Assembly: GCF_001636295.1 (NCBI RefSeq)
Contig: NZ_CP014209.1
Coordinates: forward strand, 930,001-994,000
From: Isoptericola dokdonensis DS-3
GTDB taxonomy: Bacteria; Actinomycetota; Actinomycetes; Actinomycetales; Cellulomonadaceae
DNA length: 64,000 nucleotides
Direction: 5' to 3'
Below are positions 49,271-58,642 of the stretch, in pieces. Each line of letters begins with the position of its first letter. Position 1 is the first letter of the stretch. The translations under genes and the position numbers were made by a program. The notes beneath the pieces were generated by a model. It saw nothing but the letters and a program-made list of their open reading frames with translations, was not told the origin of the DNA and did no database searches.

Positions 49271-50146
49271 TCAGCGCTGGGCGCGGCCGGAGGCGTACAG
49301 GCAGACGGTGGCCGCGGTCGCCAGGTTGAGCGACTCCGCGCGGCCCCGGATCGGGACGCGCACGACGGCGTCCGCCAGCGCCCGGTCGGTCGCGGGCAGA
49401 CCCCAGGCCTCGTTGCCGAACACCCACGCGGTGGACGCGGCGAGGTCGGGCGTCCCCGCCGGGCGGACGGCGGCCGGACCCGCCACGTCGAGGAGGTCGT
49501 CGAGGTCGTGGTCACCCACGCCGTCGGCGGCCAGCACCGTGCAACCGGCGGCCCGGAGGGCCGCCACCGTGTCGGCCAGCGACGGGCCCGTCACCACCGG
49601 CAGGTGGAACAGGGACCCGGCGGTGGAGCGCACCACCTTGGGGTTGTGCACGTCGACGCTCTCGCCGGCGAGCACCACGACGTCCGCGCCGGCGGCGTCC
49701 GCGGCGCGGATCACGGTGCCGGCGTTGCCCGGGTCCCGCACCGTGGCCAGCACGGCGACGAGCAGGGGCCGGCCCGCGGCCCGCCGGGCGGCGGACAGCT
49801 CGTCGACCGTGTCCGCCAGCGCCCACGACCGGGCCCGGACCACCGCCAGGACGCCCTGGGCGTCCGGGCTCATGGCGTCCAGCACCTCGGGCGTGCCGAC
49901 GTGGACCCGCAGCCCCGCATCGAGCGCGGCGTCGAGGATCTCGTCGTAGCGCGCCGCGGCAGGCTCGGTGAGGTAGACGTCCCGGACGTCGGCGGCGGCG
50001 TGCCGCACGGCTTCACGGACGCCCTGCGGGCCCTCGACGAGCAGCTGACCGTGCTTGGAACGCGCAGGACGCCCGGACAGCGCCCTGACCTGCTTGACCC
50101 GGTCCGCCCGCGGGTTGGCGAGCGTGAGGTCGGGGATGCGGTGCAT
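49271..50146 (-). CDS. TrmH/SpoU-family RNA 2'-O-methyltransferase
   Basis: 291-residue SPOUT methyltransferase with an N-terminal substrate-binding domain (residues 30-110, LLVEGPQGVREAVRHA) and the knotted SAM domain: motif 1 VRDPGNAGTVIRAADAAGA, motif 2 WVFGNEAWGL, motif 3 VPIRGRAESLNLATAA. It most likely methylates a ribose in 23S rRNA, as do the homologs (tsnR-like) found after rplT in many Actinobacteria. The target nucleotide cannot be read from the sequence. Confidence 0.9.
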   Translation of the reverse strand: MHRIPDLTLANPRADRVKQVRALSGRPARSKHGQLLVEGPQGVREAVRHAAADVRDVYLTEPAAARYDEILDAALDAGLRVHVGTPEVLDAMSPDAQGVLAVVRARSWALADTVDELSAARRAAGRPLLVAVLATVRDPGNAGTVIRAADAAGADVVVLAGESVDVHNPKVVRSTAGSLFHLPVVTGPSLADTVAALRAAGCTVLAADGVGDHDLDDLLDVAGPAAVRPAGTPDLAASTAWVFGNEAWGLPATDRALADAVVRVPIRGRAESLNLATAATVCLYASGRAQR

Positions 50147-50190
50147 CGAGGTCAGGGGTGTCCGGGCGTCCGGGGGTGCGACGCGGCTGC

Positions 50191-50574
50191 TCAGGCAGCC
50201 TTGGGCGCGTTGACGTCCTCGGGGAGGGCGTCCTTCGCGACCTGGACCAGCGCGTTGAACGCGGCGATGTCGTTGACGGCCAGCTCCGCGAGGAGACGGC
50301 GGTCGACCTCGACCTCAGCGGCCTTGAGGCCCTGGATGAGGCGGTTGTAGGTCAGACCCTGCGCGCGGGCCGCAGCGTTGATGCGCTGGATCCACAGCTT
50401 GCGGAAGTCGCCCTTCTTGGCCTTCCGGTCGCGGTACGAGTAGACGAAGGAGTGGGTGACCTGCTCCTTGGCCTTCCGGTACAGGCGCGAACGCTGGCCG
50501 CGGTAACCGGCGGCGCGCTCGAGGGTCGTACGGCGCTTCTTGTGGGCGTTGACAGCCCGCTTCACGCGTGCCAC
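50191..50574 (-). CDS. rplT: 50S ribosomal protein L20
   Basis: 127-residue early-assembly 23S-binding protein. The N-terminal basic helix ([21 protein letters not shown]) and [33 protein letters not shown] are clear family hallmarks. GTG start at 50572-50574. L20 commonly represses its own operon by binding mRNA; no leader copy of its site was identified here. Confidence 0.98.
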   Translation of the reverse strand: MARVKRAVNAHKKRRTTLERAAGYRGQRSRLYRKAKEQVTHSFVYSYRDRKAKKGDFRKLWIQRINAAARAQGLTYNRLIQGLKAAEVEVDRRLLAELAVNDIAAFNALVQVAKDALPEDVNAPKAA

Positions 50575-50635
50575 GTGATGCTCCTTGCAGTTCGGGTCGG
50601 TCGGTGGCCTCGGCGGGTCGGACCCGCCGGAAGAC

Positions 50636-50830
50636 TCACTTGCCGAGCAGCTTCTTGATCTTCTTGACGTCCGCCGGCGCGACCTCCTGGTCGACAGCGA
50701 GGCGGCGGGTGCGACGGGTCGACTTGTGCTCGAGCAGGTGGCGGCGGTTGGCCTGCTCGCGCATGACCTTCCCCTTGCCGGTGACCCGGAAGCGCTTCTT
50801 GGCGCCGGAGTGCGTCTTGTTCTTCGGCAT
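50636..50830 (-). CDS. rpmI: 50S ribosomal protein L35
   Basis: 64-residue basic ribosomal protein ([36 protein letters not shown]). It lies between infC and rplT as usual. The 101-bp gap after infC includes a G/C hairpin (CCCGCCC-GTG-GGGGCGGG near 50860) that may stabilise or punctuate the message. Confidence 0.98.
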   Translation of the reverse strand: MPKNKTHSGAKKRFRVTGKGKVMREQANRRHLLEHKSTRRTRRLAVDQEVAPADVKKIKKLLGK

Positions 50831-50931
50831 GACTGCCGTCTCTCCTCATGTCGGTCGCCCGCCCGTGGGGGGCGGGGACGTGGTGCTGACCGTGGCCGGT
50901 GCGCCGACCCGGTGTCAGATGGGCTGTGGCC

Positions 50932-51888
50932 TCAGGCCCGGGGGCCCGGGCGGGGTGCCGGTCGCGGCGCGGGCCGCGGGGTCGCCGGGCGCGGGGTCGC
51001 CGCGCGCGGCGTGGCGGGACGCGCGGCCGGAGCGGCGGCGGCCGGCGCGGCGGCGGCGGCCGGAGCCTTGGCGGCCGGGGCCTTGGCGCGGGGAGCCGGG
51101 GCGGGCTTCTCCTCGACGGCGGGCTCGGGCGCGGCCTCCGGCGCGGGCTCCGGCTCGACGGCCGCGGGCTCCGGCTCGACGGCCGCGGGCTCGACGGCCT
51201 CGACCTCGACGGCGGGCTCTGCCACGGCGTCGGTCACCGGCTCGGTCACGTCGTCGCTCGTGACCTCGTCCGCGGGCTCGTCCGTACGGGCGCGGGCCTC
51301 GGCCTTGACCTCGGACTTCGTCTTGCGCTGGGCGTTGACCTCGGCGGAGCGCTGGCGCTGCTCGACCTTGGCCTCGGCCTTCTTCTTCACCGGGCCCAGG
51401 ACCATCGTCATGTTGCGACCGTCCTGCTTCGGCATCGACTCCACGAAGCCGAGCTCCGAGACGTCGTCCGCGAGGCGCTGCAGCAGGCGCACGCCCATCT
51501 CCGGGCGGGACTGCTCACGACCACGGAACATGATCATGACCTTGACCTTGTCGCCCGCCGACAGGAAGCGCACGACGTGGCCCTTCTTGGTCTCGTAGTC
51601 GTGCGGGTCGATCTTCAGGCGGAACCGGATCTCCTTGAGCAGGGTGTTCGCCTGCTTCCGGCGCGCCTCGCGCGCCTTCATGTCCGACTCGTACTTGAAC
51701 TTCCCGAAGTCCATGAGCTTGCAGACCGGCGGACGGGCGTCCGGGGCGACCTCGACCAGGTCGAGGTCGGCGTCCTGGGCAAGCTTCAGGGCGACTCCCG
51801 TGGCGACCACGCCGACCTGTTCCCCGCCCGGGCCGATGAGCCGGACCTCGGGAACGCGGATCCGGTCGTTGATGCGAGGCTCGCTGAT
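50932..51888 (-). CDS. infC: Translation initiation factor IF-3 with ATC start and long C-terminal tail
   Basis: 318-residue product if started at ATC (51886-51888), the in-frame codon placed 7 nt after AAGGAG and opening [19 protein letters not shown], the family N-terminus. Residues 1 to about 175 are the two-domain IF3 core (N-domain [12 protein letters not shown]-domain [15 protein letters not shown]). Residues about 180-318 are an extra disordered tail, first Glu/Pro/Val-rich repeats and then Ala/Pro/Arg-rich. An upstream in-frame ATG ([10 protein letters not shown]) exists but lacks a ribosome site and lies in a hairpin. Rare starts are known for infC and allow IF3 to limit its own synthesis. 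Confidence 0.93.
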   Translation of the reverse strand: MSEPRINDRIRVPEVRLIGPGGEQVGVVATGVALKLAQDADLDLVEVAPDARPPVCKLMDFGKFKYESDMKAREARRKQANTLLKEIRFRLKIDPHDYETKKGHVVRFLSAGDKVKVMIMFRGREQSRPEMGVRLLQRLADDVSELGFVESMPKQDGRNMTMVLGPVKKKAEAKVEQRQRSAEVNAQRKTKSEVKAEARARTDEPADEVTSDDVTEPVTDAVAEPAVEVEAVEPAAVEPEPAAVEPEPAPEAAPEPAVEEKPAPAPRAKAPAAKAPAAAAAPAAAAPAARPATPRAATPRPATPRPAPRPAPRPGPRA

Positions 51889-51929
51889 GGTGGTGCTCCT
51901 TGAACTCGTGGTGAGACCGCCGAGAAACG

Positions 51930-51964
51930 AGGAAGGCCCCCGTCCTGGGTGCAAGACGGAGGCC
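51930..51964 (-). promoter_or_regulatory. infC leader hairpin, possible attenuator
   Basis: In the transcript GGCCTCCGTC...GACGGGGGCC forms a stem (51935-51964) followed by TTCCTCGTTTCTC, 45 bp before the infC ribosome site. The T-rich run suggests a leader terminator of the type used to control infC-rpmI-rplT. Confidence 0.5.
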
Positions 51965-52244
51965 ATCACTACCGGGCGCACGTCGGCCGGGGCCGTCGTG
52001 CGACAAGGACGACGAAGGACGCCGTCCGACCGGACCCGGCCCCTGTCGGCGCGCTGCGCCCGTCGGGACTCGGGTGGGATGATCTCCACTTGCGACACCC
52101 GTCCGCCAGGCGGTCGGGTCGGTCAGTTCCCCAGGCTAGCACGGACCCGCTGCGGGCCGGCAGGCGTCGCGGGGTCGATCCGGTGTCAGGTCCGTCACGC
52201 GCACGGTCCGCCGCCGGCCAGGTCCTCCCGCACGCGCGAGGTGC

Positions 52245-52250
52245 CAAGAT
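52245..52250 (+). promoter_or_regulatory. Weak -10 element CAAGAT for leaderless DUF1844 gene
   Basis: CAAGAT, GGTCCC, ATG. Same 6-nt geometry as the other leaderless starts, but the hexamer begins with C rather than T. Confidence 0.35.
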
Positions 52251-52256
52251 GGTCCC

Positions 52257-52616
52257 ATGAGCTCCGCCACCACCGAACCCGGCGACGCGAACGCCGCCAC
52301 CCGCGACATCGCGGACGTCGCCGCCGTCGAGGTCATCACCACCGCCGCCGTGCACCTCATGAGCGCCGCCGCCGTGAAGTGCGGCCTCGCGGACGACGCC
52401 GACGCCCGGGACCACCTCGACCTCGACGAGGCCCGCAAGCTGATCACCGCCCTCGCCGCGCTCGTCACGGCGTCCGCGCCGGACATCGGCAACCAGCATG
52501 CCCGCTCCCTGCGCGACGGGCTGCGCTCCCTGCAGCTCGCGTTCCGCGAGGCGTCCGTCATCCCCGACGCCCCGGGCGAGGGACCGGGCGAGAAGTACAC
52601 CGGCTCCGTCGTCTGA
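52257..52616 (+). CDS. DUF1844 domain protein
   Basis: 119-residue small protein with a helical core (EVITTAAVHLMSAAAVKCGL... DLDEARKLITALAALVTASAPDIG), matching the DUF1844 family. The function is unknown. In Actinobacteria it is commonly divergent from infC, as here, so a link to translation is possible but unproven. The next gene begins 2 bp after its stop region. Confidence 0.8.
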   Translation: MSSATTEPGDANAATRDIADVAAVEVITTAAVHLMSAAAVKCGLADDADARDHLDLDEARKLITALAALVTASAPDIGNQHARSLRDGLRSLQLAFREASVIPDAPGEGPGEKYTGSVV

Positions 52617-52617
52617 C

Positions 52618-53199
52618 ATGGCCGAGCCGACGCCGACCCCGGCGCCCGCGTCCGTCGACGCGGCACCCGCCCCCGCCGGGCGGCGTCGGCCGGGGCGCCG
52701 GGCGGCCGTCCTGGCCGGGGTCCTCGCCGTCGCCCTCGTCGCGGCGCTGGTCCTGGCGGCCTTCCTGTGGCGCAGCACCGACGCGTGGCAGGGGCACTCC
52801 GCGGCCTGGGAGGGCAAGGCCCGCGACCACGCCGAGCAGGTGGCCGGCCTGGAGGTCGAGCTCGAGGGCACCCGCACCGACCTCGCCGTCACCCGGGACC
52901 AGCTCGCCACCGCGACGGCCCGCATCACCGAGCTCGCCGACGAGAAGGCCCAGCTCGGCGACGAGCAGGTCGTCGCCGAGCAGTACCTCGACTACCAGCG
53001 GCGCGTGAGCGAGGCGGCGGGCGGAGTCGCCACCGCGCTGGGGCACTGCACCGCCGCGCAGTCCCAGCTCATCGGCTACCTCGGCAACCGTGACGCCTAC
53101 GACCCGGCCGACCTCGACCGGTTCGCCGGCGACGTCCAGGCCCTGTGCGACGAGGCGAACGAGGCCAACACCCGGCTCCAGCAGGAGCTCGCGCAGTGA
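52618..53199 (+). CDS. Single-pass membrane protein with coiled coil
   Basis: 193 residues: Pro/Ala-rich cytoplasmic N-terminus (1-24), arginine patch GRRRPGRR, one membrane helix (AAVLAGVLAVALVAALVLAAFLW, 29-51), then an extracytoplasmic coiled coil (75-120, LEVELEGTRTDLAVTRDQLATATARITEL) and a small domain with two cysteines (HC, LC) that could pair. I do not recognise the family. It overlaps the protease gene by GTGA and probably acts with it. Confidence 0.8.
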   Translation: MAEPTPTPAPASVDAAPAPAGRRRPGRRAAVLAGVLAVALVAALVLAAFLWRSTDAWQGHSAAWEGKARDHAEQVAGLEVELEGTRTDLAVTRDQLATATARITELADEKAQLGDEQVVAEQYLDYQRRVSEAAGGVATALGHCTAAQSQLIGYLGNRDAYDPADLDRFAGDVQALCDEANEANTRLQQELAQ

Positions 53200-53933
53200 G
53201 GGCCGCGGCGCGGATGACGCGGTCGGGCGCCACGGCCGCCGCCCTGCTCGCCCTGGCGGCCTGCTCCGCGCTGCCCGAGATGCCTCCGCCCGTCCCGGAC
53301 GACATCGTGCCCAGCGCCGCCGCTCCCGAGTTCGAGGACGGGGCCACCGAGAACCTGTCCCCCGACGGCTTCGACACCGTGCAGCGCATGGCCGTGCGGG
53401 TGCGCAACGTCGGCTGCGACGCCCTGTCGACGGGGTCGGGGTTCGCGATCGACGAGCACACCCTCATCACCAACCGGCACGTCGTGGCGGGCAACGAGTC
53501 CTTGCAGGTCAGCACCTACGACGGGCGGGACATCGACGTCGCCGCCGCGAGCGCGGCCGAGCTGGCCGACCTCGCGCTGGTGCGCACGCAGGACCCCCTG
53601 CCGTCCTTCCCCGACGTGTCGGCCCAGGACCCGGTCACGGGCGACGAGGTGACGGTCGTCGGCTACCCGTCGGGCGGGCGCCTGACCGTCACCACCGGGC
53701 AGGTGGTCGGCAGCACCACCGACCCCCTGCACGAGAACCTCGGCGAGGTGCTCGTCACCGACGCCGTCGTGGAGCCCGGGTCGTCGGGGTCGGCCGTCCT
53801 CGACGACGGCGGCGAGGTCATCGGGGTCGTGTACGCGAAGACCTCCGACGGCCGCTCCCTCGTGGTGCCGGCCTCCACGCTGCGGGACCTGCTCGCCGAC
53901 TCCGCGGCGTTCACGGACCTGCCGCCCTGCTGA
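53196..53933 (+). CDS. Lipoprotein trypsin-like serine protease
   Basis: 245-residue secreted lipoprotein. The signal ends in lipobox LAAC (C24). The chymotrypsin-like domain has the triad His in TNRHVV, Asp in LADLALV, and Ser in EPGSSGSAV; no PDZ domain follows. It resembles the small envelope-stress or marine-type S1C proteases of Actinobacteria. The GTG start overlaps the coiled-coil protein stop; that neighbour could be its substrate or tether (inference). Confidence 0.85.
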   Translation: MRAAARMTRSGATAAALLALAACSALPEMPPPVPDDIVPSAAAPEFEDGATENLSPDGFDTVQRMAVRVRNVGCDALSTGSGFAIDEHTLITNRHVVAGNESLQVSTYDGRDIDVAAASAAELADLALVRTQDPLPSFPDVSAQDPVTGDEVTVVGYPSGGRLTVTTGQVVGSTTDPLHENLGEVLVTDAVVEPGSSGSAVLDDGGEVIGVVYAKTSDGRSLVVPASTLRDLLADSAAFTDLPPC

Positions 53934-53953
53934 GCGGGTCGCTCAGCGGGCGG
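53922..53953. terminator. Bidirectional terminator spanning two stop codons
   Basis: CCGCCC-T-GCTGAGCG, loop GGT, CGCTCAGC-GGGCGG: 14 bp with one bulge. It overlaps the last codons of both the protease and the SseB genes, which converge 9 bp apart. Confidence 0.7.
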
Positions 53954-54680
53954 CCCCGATCCGCAGCTCCAGGGAGTCGACACGGTCGGCGACGACCTTC
54001 GCGGCGGCGAGCCGGGCGTTGACCTGACCCAGCACGGTGTCCAGCCCGGCCCGGTCCAGACCGGGGTCGAGGGCGAGGACGACGGCGACCTCGGCCGTGC
54101 GGCCGGGTTCGGCGTGGGCGCGCACCACGTGCTGCACGGGCGCTGCGGCGTCGGCGATCGCCCGGGCGACGTCGGCGTCGACGGTCAGGCCGTCGGCCGT
54201 CGGCACGAGCGCGGGCCGCCAGGTCTGCCCCTGGGCGAGCGCCCACACGGCGGGCCGCGGGACCAGCACGGTCACGGGGCCGGCCGGGTCGAGCACGAGC
54301 AGCGCCCACTTCTCCGCGACGGCGGACAGCGCGGCGCGGGTCGCCTCGACGGGCACCGGCCGGGCATCGCGACGCCACGCCTGCATCGCGGCCACGGAGC
54401 TGAAGACCGGCAGGGCCCGGCGTCCGTCGGGCGCCTCGAGCGCCACGACGCCCGCGGACGCCTCCTTGTCGACCTCCAGGGCGGACCCGGCGTGCTCGAC
54501 CGTCGCGGTCTGCTCGACCTCGGCGAGCACGGGCACGAGCACCCGCGTCGCGGCGAGCCGCGCGACGACGTCCCGCAGCGGCGTCGTCCCGGTACGGAAC
54601 CCGTCGAGGAGCCGGACGAGCTCGGCGTCCGCCGAGCCGTCGTCGCCGGCGAACTGGCTGGTGGGCTGGATCGACCTCAC
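53943..54680 (-). CDS. SseB-family protein of the histidine operon
   Basis: 245-residue soluble protein. The first 140 residues ([13 protein letters not shown]... [32 protein letters not shown]) match the SseB N-terminal domain, and the remaining 100 ([28 protein letters not shown]) match the C-terminal SseB-like half. The function is poorly understood; in E. coli SseB affects serine sensitivity. The GTG start overlaps priA (GTGA), making it the last gene of the his cluster. Confidence 0.75.
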   Translation of the reverse strand: MRSIQPTSQFAGDDGSADAELVRLLDGFRTGTTPLRDVVARLAATRVLVPVLAEVEQTATVEHAGSALEVDKEASAGVVALEAPDGRRALPVFSSVAAMQAWRRDARPVPVEATRAALSAVAEKWALLVLDPAGPVTVLVPRPAVWALAQGQTWRPALVPTADGLTVDADVARAIADAAAPVQHVVRAHAEPGRTAEVAVVLALDPGLDRAGLDTVLGQVNARLAAAKVVADRVDSLELRIGAAR

Positions 54681-55408
54681 GGCCGGCCCGCCACGTCGAG
54701 CGCCTCCGGCAGCGTGAACGCGCCCGCGTAGAGCGCCTTGCCCACGACGGCACCCTCGACGCCGTCGGCGACCAGGGTGCGCAGCACCTCCAGGTCGGCG
54801 AGCGACGAGATGCCGCCGGACGCGACGACCTTCGCGGGCGTGCGGGCGGCGACCTCGCGCAGGAGCTCGACGTTCGGGCCGCGCAGCGTGCCGTCCTTCG
54901 TCACGTCGGTGACGACGTAGCGGGCGCACCCGGCCTCGTCGAGGCGGGCCAGCACCTCCCAGAGATCGCCGCCCTCCTTCGTCCAGCCGCGGGCGGCGAG
55001 CGTCGTGCCGCGCACGTCCAGACCGACGGCGACGGCGTCGCCGTGCTCGGCGATGATCCGGGCGGTCCACTCCGGGTCCTCCAGCGCGGCGGTCCCGATG
55101 TTGACCCGGCGCGCGCCGGTGGCGAGCGCCCGCTCGAGCGAGGCGTCGTCCCGGATGCCCCCGGACAGCTCGACCTGGACGTCGAGGTCCGCCACGACGC
55201 GCGCGAGCAGCTCGGCGTTGGAGCCGCGGCCGAACGCGGCGTCGAGGTCCACGAGGTGGATCCACTCCGCACCGCCGGACTGCCAGTCCAGCGCCGCCGA
55301 CAGGGGGTCGCCGTACGAGGTCTCCGAGCCGGCCTCGCCCTGGACGAGGCGCACGGCCTGCCCGTCGGCGACGTCGACGGCGGGCAGCAGCACGAGGCGT
55401 TCGGTCAT
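54677..55408 (-). CDS. priA: PriA/HisA phosphoribosyl isomerase
   Basis: 243-residue TIM-barrel isomerase of histidine synthesis. The two catalytic aspartates are in [10 protein letters not shown] (D11) and [14 protein letters not shown]. In Actinobacteria the enzyme often also performs the TrpF reaction (PriA); this depends on whether a trpF gene exists elsewhere, which cannot be judged here. The frame is open upstream, but the ATG at 55406-55408 gives the normal length. Confidence 0.92.
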   Translation of the reverse strand: MTERLVLLPAVDVADGQAVRLVQGEAGSETSYGDPLSAALDWQSGGAEWIHLVDLDAAFGRGSNAELLARVVADLDVQVELSGGIRDDASLERALATGARRVNIGTAALEDPEWTARIIAEHGDAVAVGLDVRGTTLAARGWTKEGGDLWEVLARLDEAGCARYVVTDVTKDGTLRGPNVELLREVAARTPAKVVASGGISSLADLEVLRTLVADGVEGAVVGKALYAGAFTLPEALDVAGRP

Positions 55409-55443
55409 CAGCGGGGTACTCCAGTCGGTGTCGGCGGGGGCGC

Positions 55444-56187
55444 TCACAGGGAGCGCACCCAGTTCTCGAGCAGGGTGGCGCCGGCGTCGCCGGACTTCTC
55501 GGGGTGGAACTGCGTGGCGGACAGCGGGCCGTCCTCGACGGCGGCCACGAACCGGACGGCGCCGCCGTCGGGCCCGTGCTCCGCCCACGTGACGCGCGGC
55601 GGCGTGTAGCGGGGGTCGGCGGCCTCGTCGTGGCCCTGGGCGAAGGTCTGCGCGCCGTAGGAGTGCACGAAGTAGAACCGCTCGTCCTCGACGCCGCGGA
55701 ACAGGGTGGAGCCCGAGGCGGCGTCGACGCCCGACCAGCCCATGTGGGGGACGACCGGGGCGTCGAGGTGCTCGACGACGCCGCGCCACTCCCCCAGGCC
55801 CTCGGCGCGCACGCCGTGCTCGACGCCCGCGTCGAACATGACCTGCATGCCGACGCAGATGCCCAGCACCGGGCGGCCGCCGGCGAGGCGGCGGTCGACG
55901 ACCTGGTCGCCGCGCACCGCACGCAGCCCCTCCATGCACGCGGCGAACGCGCCGACGCCGGGCACGACGAGCCCGTGCGCCTCGGCCGCGGCGTCCCGGT
56001 CGGCCGTCAGCTCGACGTCCGCGCCGACGCGCTCCAGCGCCCGCACGGCGGAGCGCACGTTGCCGAACCCGTAGTCGAGGACGACGACGCGGGGGCGACC
56101 GTCGACGCGCGGCAGCGGCACGGGCCGCGGGTTGAGGTCCGCGGCCGCGCCGCCCGACGGCAGCAGCTCGGGGACGTCGGTGCTCAT
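55444..56187 (-). CDS. hisH: Imidazole glycerol phosphate synthase subunit HisH
   Basis: 247-residue class I glutamine amidotransferase that feeds ammonia to HisF. The catalytic cysteine is in LGICVGMQ and the His-Glu pair in [10 protein letters not shown]. About 32 residues (rich in Pro and Gly) precede the usual first strand [11 protein letters not shown], an unusual extension. ATG 56185-56187 overlaps the upstream stop as TGATG; a GTG one codon earlier is an alternative. hisF is not in the window. Confidence 0.93.
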   Translation of the reverse strand: MSTDVPELLPSGGAAADLNPRPVPLPRVDGRPRVVVLDYGFGNVRSAVRALERVGADVELTADRDAAAEAHGLVVPGVGAFAACMEGLRAVRGDQVVDRRLAGGRPVLGICVGMQVMFDAGVEHGVRAEGLGEWRGVVEHLDAPVVPHMGWSGVDAASGSTLFRGVEDERFYFVHSYGAQTFAQGHDEAADPRYTPPRVTWAEHGPDGGAVRFVAAVEDGPLSATQFHPEKSGDAGATLLENWVRSL

Positions 56188-56714
56188 CACTTCTTCTTCC
56201 GCGCGCGCCGCGAGACGGCGGAGAGCATCCGCACCGCCTTGAGCCGTCCGATGCCGGCCGACGGCACGACCCCGGGGAGGTCCGCGACGGTCAGGTGACC
56301 CGTGACGAGGTCCTCCAGCGCCTCGGGCGCGCCACCGAGCACGAGGCCCGGCGGGAGCTCGCCCTCGTCGACACCGTCCGCCCAGCGGTGGCAGCTGAGC
56401 TGCTCGCCCCGGCGGGTGACGAGGATGAGCGGGACACCCTTGACCACCTGGGAGATCTGCGCGGCGGCCCGCTGGGGCAGACCCTCCGAGCGGTCGCGCA
56501 GGACGGCGAGGGCGCCCACGGGCGTCGGGACGGCGTCCACGTCGATCTCCGCCAGCGCGCAGGCGGCCGCGAGCGCCTCGGCGTCCGCGACCTGCGTGAT
56601 GAGGGCGGCGAGGTCCGGCTCGGCGGACCCGGTGAGTGCCGAGAGGTCGTCCGGGACCTGGAGGTCGGCGGGCGCCTCGGGCAGGTCCGGCTGGTCGTTC
56701 GCGGGGTCGGTCAC
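56187..56714 (-). CDS. Conserved hypothetical protein in the his operon
   Basis: 175-residue soluble protein: acidic, Pro-rich start, then a mixed helical segment ([25 protein letters not shown]), a beta-like middle ([21 protein letters not shown]), and a very basic C-terminus ([19 protein letters not shown]). I do not recognise it. It lies between hisB and hisH with a GTG start 2 bp from hisB. Genes of unknown function at this site are common in actinobacterial his operons. Confidence 0.75.
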   Translation of the reverse strand: MTDPANDQPDLPEAPADLQVPDDLSALTGSAEPDLAALITQVADAEALAAACALAEIDVDAVPTPVGALAVLRDRSEGLPQRAAAQISQVVKGVPLILVTRRGEQLSCHRWADGVDEGELPPGLVLGGAPEALEDLVTGHLTVADLPGVVPSAGIGRLKAVRMLSAVSRRARKKK

Positions 56715-56715
56715 C

Positions 56716-57318
56716 CTACAGCGCTCCCTTGGTGGACGGGATGCCCTCGACGCGGGGGTCGAGGGCGACGGCGGCTCGCAGCGCGCGGGCGAGAGCCTTG
56801 AACTGGGCCTCCACGACGTGGTGCGGGTCGCGGCCCGCGAGCACGCGCACGTGGAGGCAGATGTCGGCGTGGTGGGCGATCGACTCGAGCACGTGCCGGG
56901 TCAGCGAGCCCGTGAAGTGGCCGCCGATCAGGTGGTACTCCTGCCCTGCGGGCTCGCCGGTGTGGACGAGGTAGGGCCGGCCGGAGACGTCGACGACGGC
57001 CTGGGCGAGCGCCTCGTCGAGCGGCACGAGGGCGTCGCCGAACCGGGAGATGCCCTGCTTGTCGCCGAGCGCCTGCTTGAGGGCCTGACCGAGGACGATC
57101 GCGGTGTCCTCGACGGTGTGGTGGGCGTCGATGTGGGTGTCGCCGGTGGCCCGGACCGTGAGGTCGATGAGCGAGTGCTTGCCCAGGGCGGTGAGCATGT
57201 GGTCGTAGAACGGCACCGAGGTCGAGATGTCGGTGCGGCCGGTGCCGTCGAGGTCCAGCTCGACGACGACGGTGGACTCGCTCGTGGCGCGCTCGATGCG
57301 TGCGGTACGGCCTGCCAT
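56716..57318 (-). CDS. hisB: Imidazoleglycerol-phosphate dehydratase
   Basis: 200-residue monofunctional HisB. The two metal-binding repeats HHTVED and [15 protein letters not shown] are present. The phosphatase domain found in enteric HisB is absent, as normal for Actinobacteria. The frame is open upstream; ATG 57316-57318 overlaps the hisC stop as TGATG. Confidence 0.96.
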   Translation of the reverse strand: MAGRTARIERATSESTVVVELDLDGTGRTDISTSVPFYDHMLTALGKHSLIDLTVRATGDTHIDAHHTVEDTAIVLGQALKQALGDKQGISRFGDALVPLDEALAQAVVDVSGRPYLVHTGEPAGQEYHLIGGHFTGSLTRHVLESIAHHADICLHVRVLAGRDPHHVVEAQFKALARALRAAVALDPRVEGIPSTKGAL

Positions 57319-58457
57319 CACTGCTCCTTCTGGGCGGTCTCGGCGACGACGTCGGTCAACGCGTCCTGGAACGACCGGGTCTCGGCGGGTGTTCCGACCG
57401 AGACCCGCAACCAGCCGTCGGGGCCGGTCTCGCGGATGAGGACGCCACGGTCCAGCAGGCCCTGCCAGACGGCGTGCCGGTCGGCGAAGGTGCCGAACAG
57501 CACGAAGTTGGCGTCGGTGTCGGCGACCTGGAGCGGGCGTCCGCCGACCTGCTGGTCGCGCAGCCACGTCACCAGGTCGTCGCGCTCGGCGCGCAGGTCG
57601 GCGACCTGGCCGAGCAGCTCGTCGCGGTGCGCGAGCGCGGCGCGGGCGGCCGCCTGCGTGACGGCGGACAGGTGGTAGGGGAGGCGTACGACGCGCAGCG
57701 CGTCGACGAGCGCGGCGGACGCGGCGAGGTAGCCGAGCCGCAGCCCGGCGGCGGCGAACGCCTTGGACATGGTGCGGGTGACGGCCAGGTGGGGGTGCGC
57801 GTCGAGCAGCTCGAGCGCGGAGGGCACGCCCTCGCGCCGGAACTCGGCGTACGCCTCGTCGACGACGACCACGGCCGGGATCCGTGCCGCGGCCTCCAGG
57901 ACGGCCTCGACGGTGCTCGGCGGCAGCGCCGTGCCGGTGGGGTTGTTGGGGCTGGCGAGCAGGATCACCGACGGCCGCTCGGCCTCGATGGTGGCGACGG
58001 CGTGCGCGGGGTCCAGGGTGAAGTCCTCGGCGCGGCGGCCGGTGACCCAGCGGGTGTGCGTGTCGCGCGCGTACTCCGGGTACATGGAGTAGGTCGGGGC
58101 GAAGGACAGCGCGGTGCGCCCCGGCCCGCCGAACGCCTGCAGCAGGTGCAGCATGACCTCGTTGGAGCCGTTGGCCGCCCACACCTGCGCCGGGTCGAGG
58201 CGGACCCCGGACTCGACGGCCAGGTAGTCGGCGAGGTCGGCGCGCAGGGCCGAGAAGTCACGGTCGGGGTAGCGGTTGAGCTCGCGCGCGGCGTCCGCGA
58301 CGTACCGGGAGATCGTGGCGACGACGGCGTCGGAGGGGGCGTACGGGTTCTCGTTGACGTTGAGCCGCACGGGCACGTCGAGCTGCGGGGCGCCGTAGGG
58401 CACCTCGTCGGCGAGCTCGGGGCGCAGCGGCAGCGCCGGAGCGTCGGGGGTGATCAC
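57318..58457 (-). CDS. hisC: Histidinol-phosphate aminotransferase
   Basis: 379-residue class I/II PLP enzyme. The Schiff-base lysine is in [27 protein letters not shown] binds substrate near the N-terminus and [10 protein letters not shown] and [10 protein letters not shown] line the PLP site. GTG start 58455-58457 lies 6 nt after TAGACT, so the operon hisC-hisB-175aa-hisH-priA-sseB is probably leaderless. hisD, usually adjacent, is missing here. Confidence 0.95.
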   Translation of the reverse strand: MITPDAPALPLRPELADEVPYGAPQLDVPVRLNVNENPYAPSDAVVATISRYVADAARELNRYPDRDFSALRADLADYLAVESGVRLDPAQVWAANGSNEVMLHLLQAFGGPGRTALSFAPTYSMYPEYARDTHTRWVTGRRAEDFTLDPAHAVATIEAERPSVILLASPNNPTGTALPPSTVEAVLEAAARIPAVVVVDEAYAEFRREGVPSALELLDAHPHLAVTRTMSKAFAAAGLRLGYLAASAALVDALRVVRLPYHLSAVTQAAARAALAHRDELLGQVADLRAERDDLVTWLRDQQVGGRPLQVADTDANFVLFGTFADRHAVWQGLLDRGVLIRETGPDGWLRVSVGTPAETRSFQDALTDVVAETAQKEQ

Positions 58458-58463
58458 CCGCCC

Positions 58464-58469
58464 AGTCTA
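58464..58469 (-). promoter_or_regulatory. -10 element TAGACT of the his operon (leaderless)
   Basis: Minus-strand TAGACT, GGGCGG, GTG. The 185-bp gap between hisC and the Rieske gene holds nothing else that I recognise. Confidence 0.6.
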
Positions 58470-58642
58470 CGAACCCCGTGGGCCGTCGTCGTCGGTCGTC
58501 CGCAGGCCGGGCACCGCGCGCGGGTGCGAACCGCGGGCGCAGGCCACGCCCGGCCACCTGCCGGGCCCCGCAGGGTGAGCAGCCTCACGGTCCGGCACGC
58601 CCGCGACGACGGGGTGAGGGAGCCGGCCCGACGGCACGGGGC

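Noticed and set aside
50932..52098. infC starting at an upstream ATG/GTG (up to 70 extra residues)
   Set aside because: The extra N-terminus has no homology to IF3 and covers the leader hairpin; the ribosome site points to ATC at 51886-51888.
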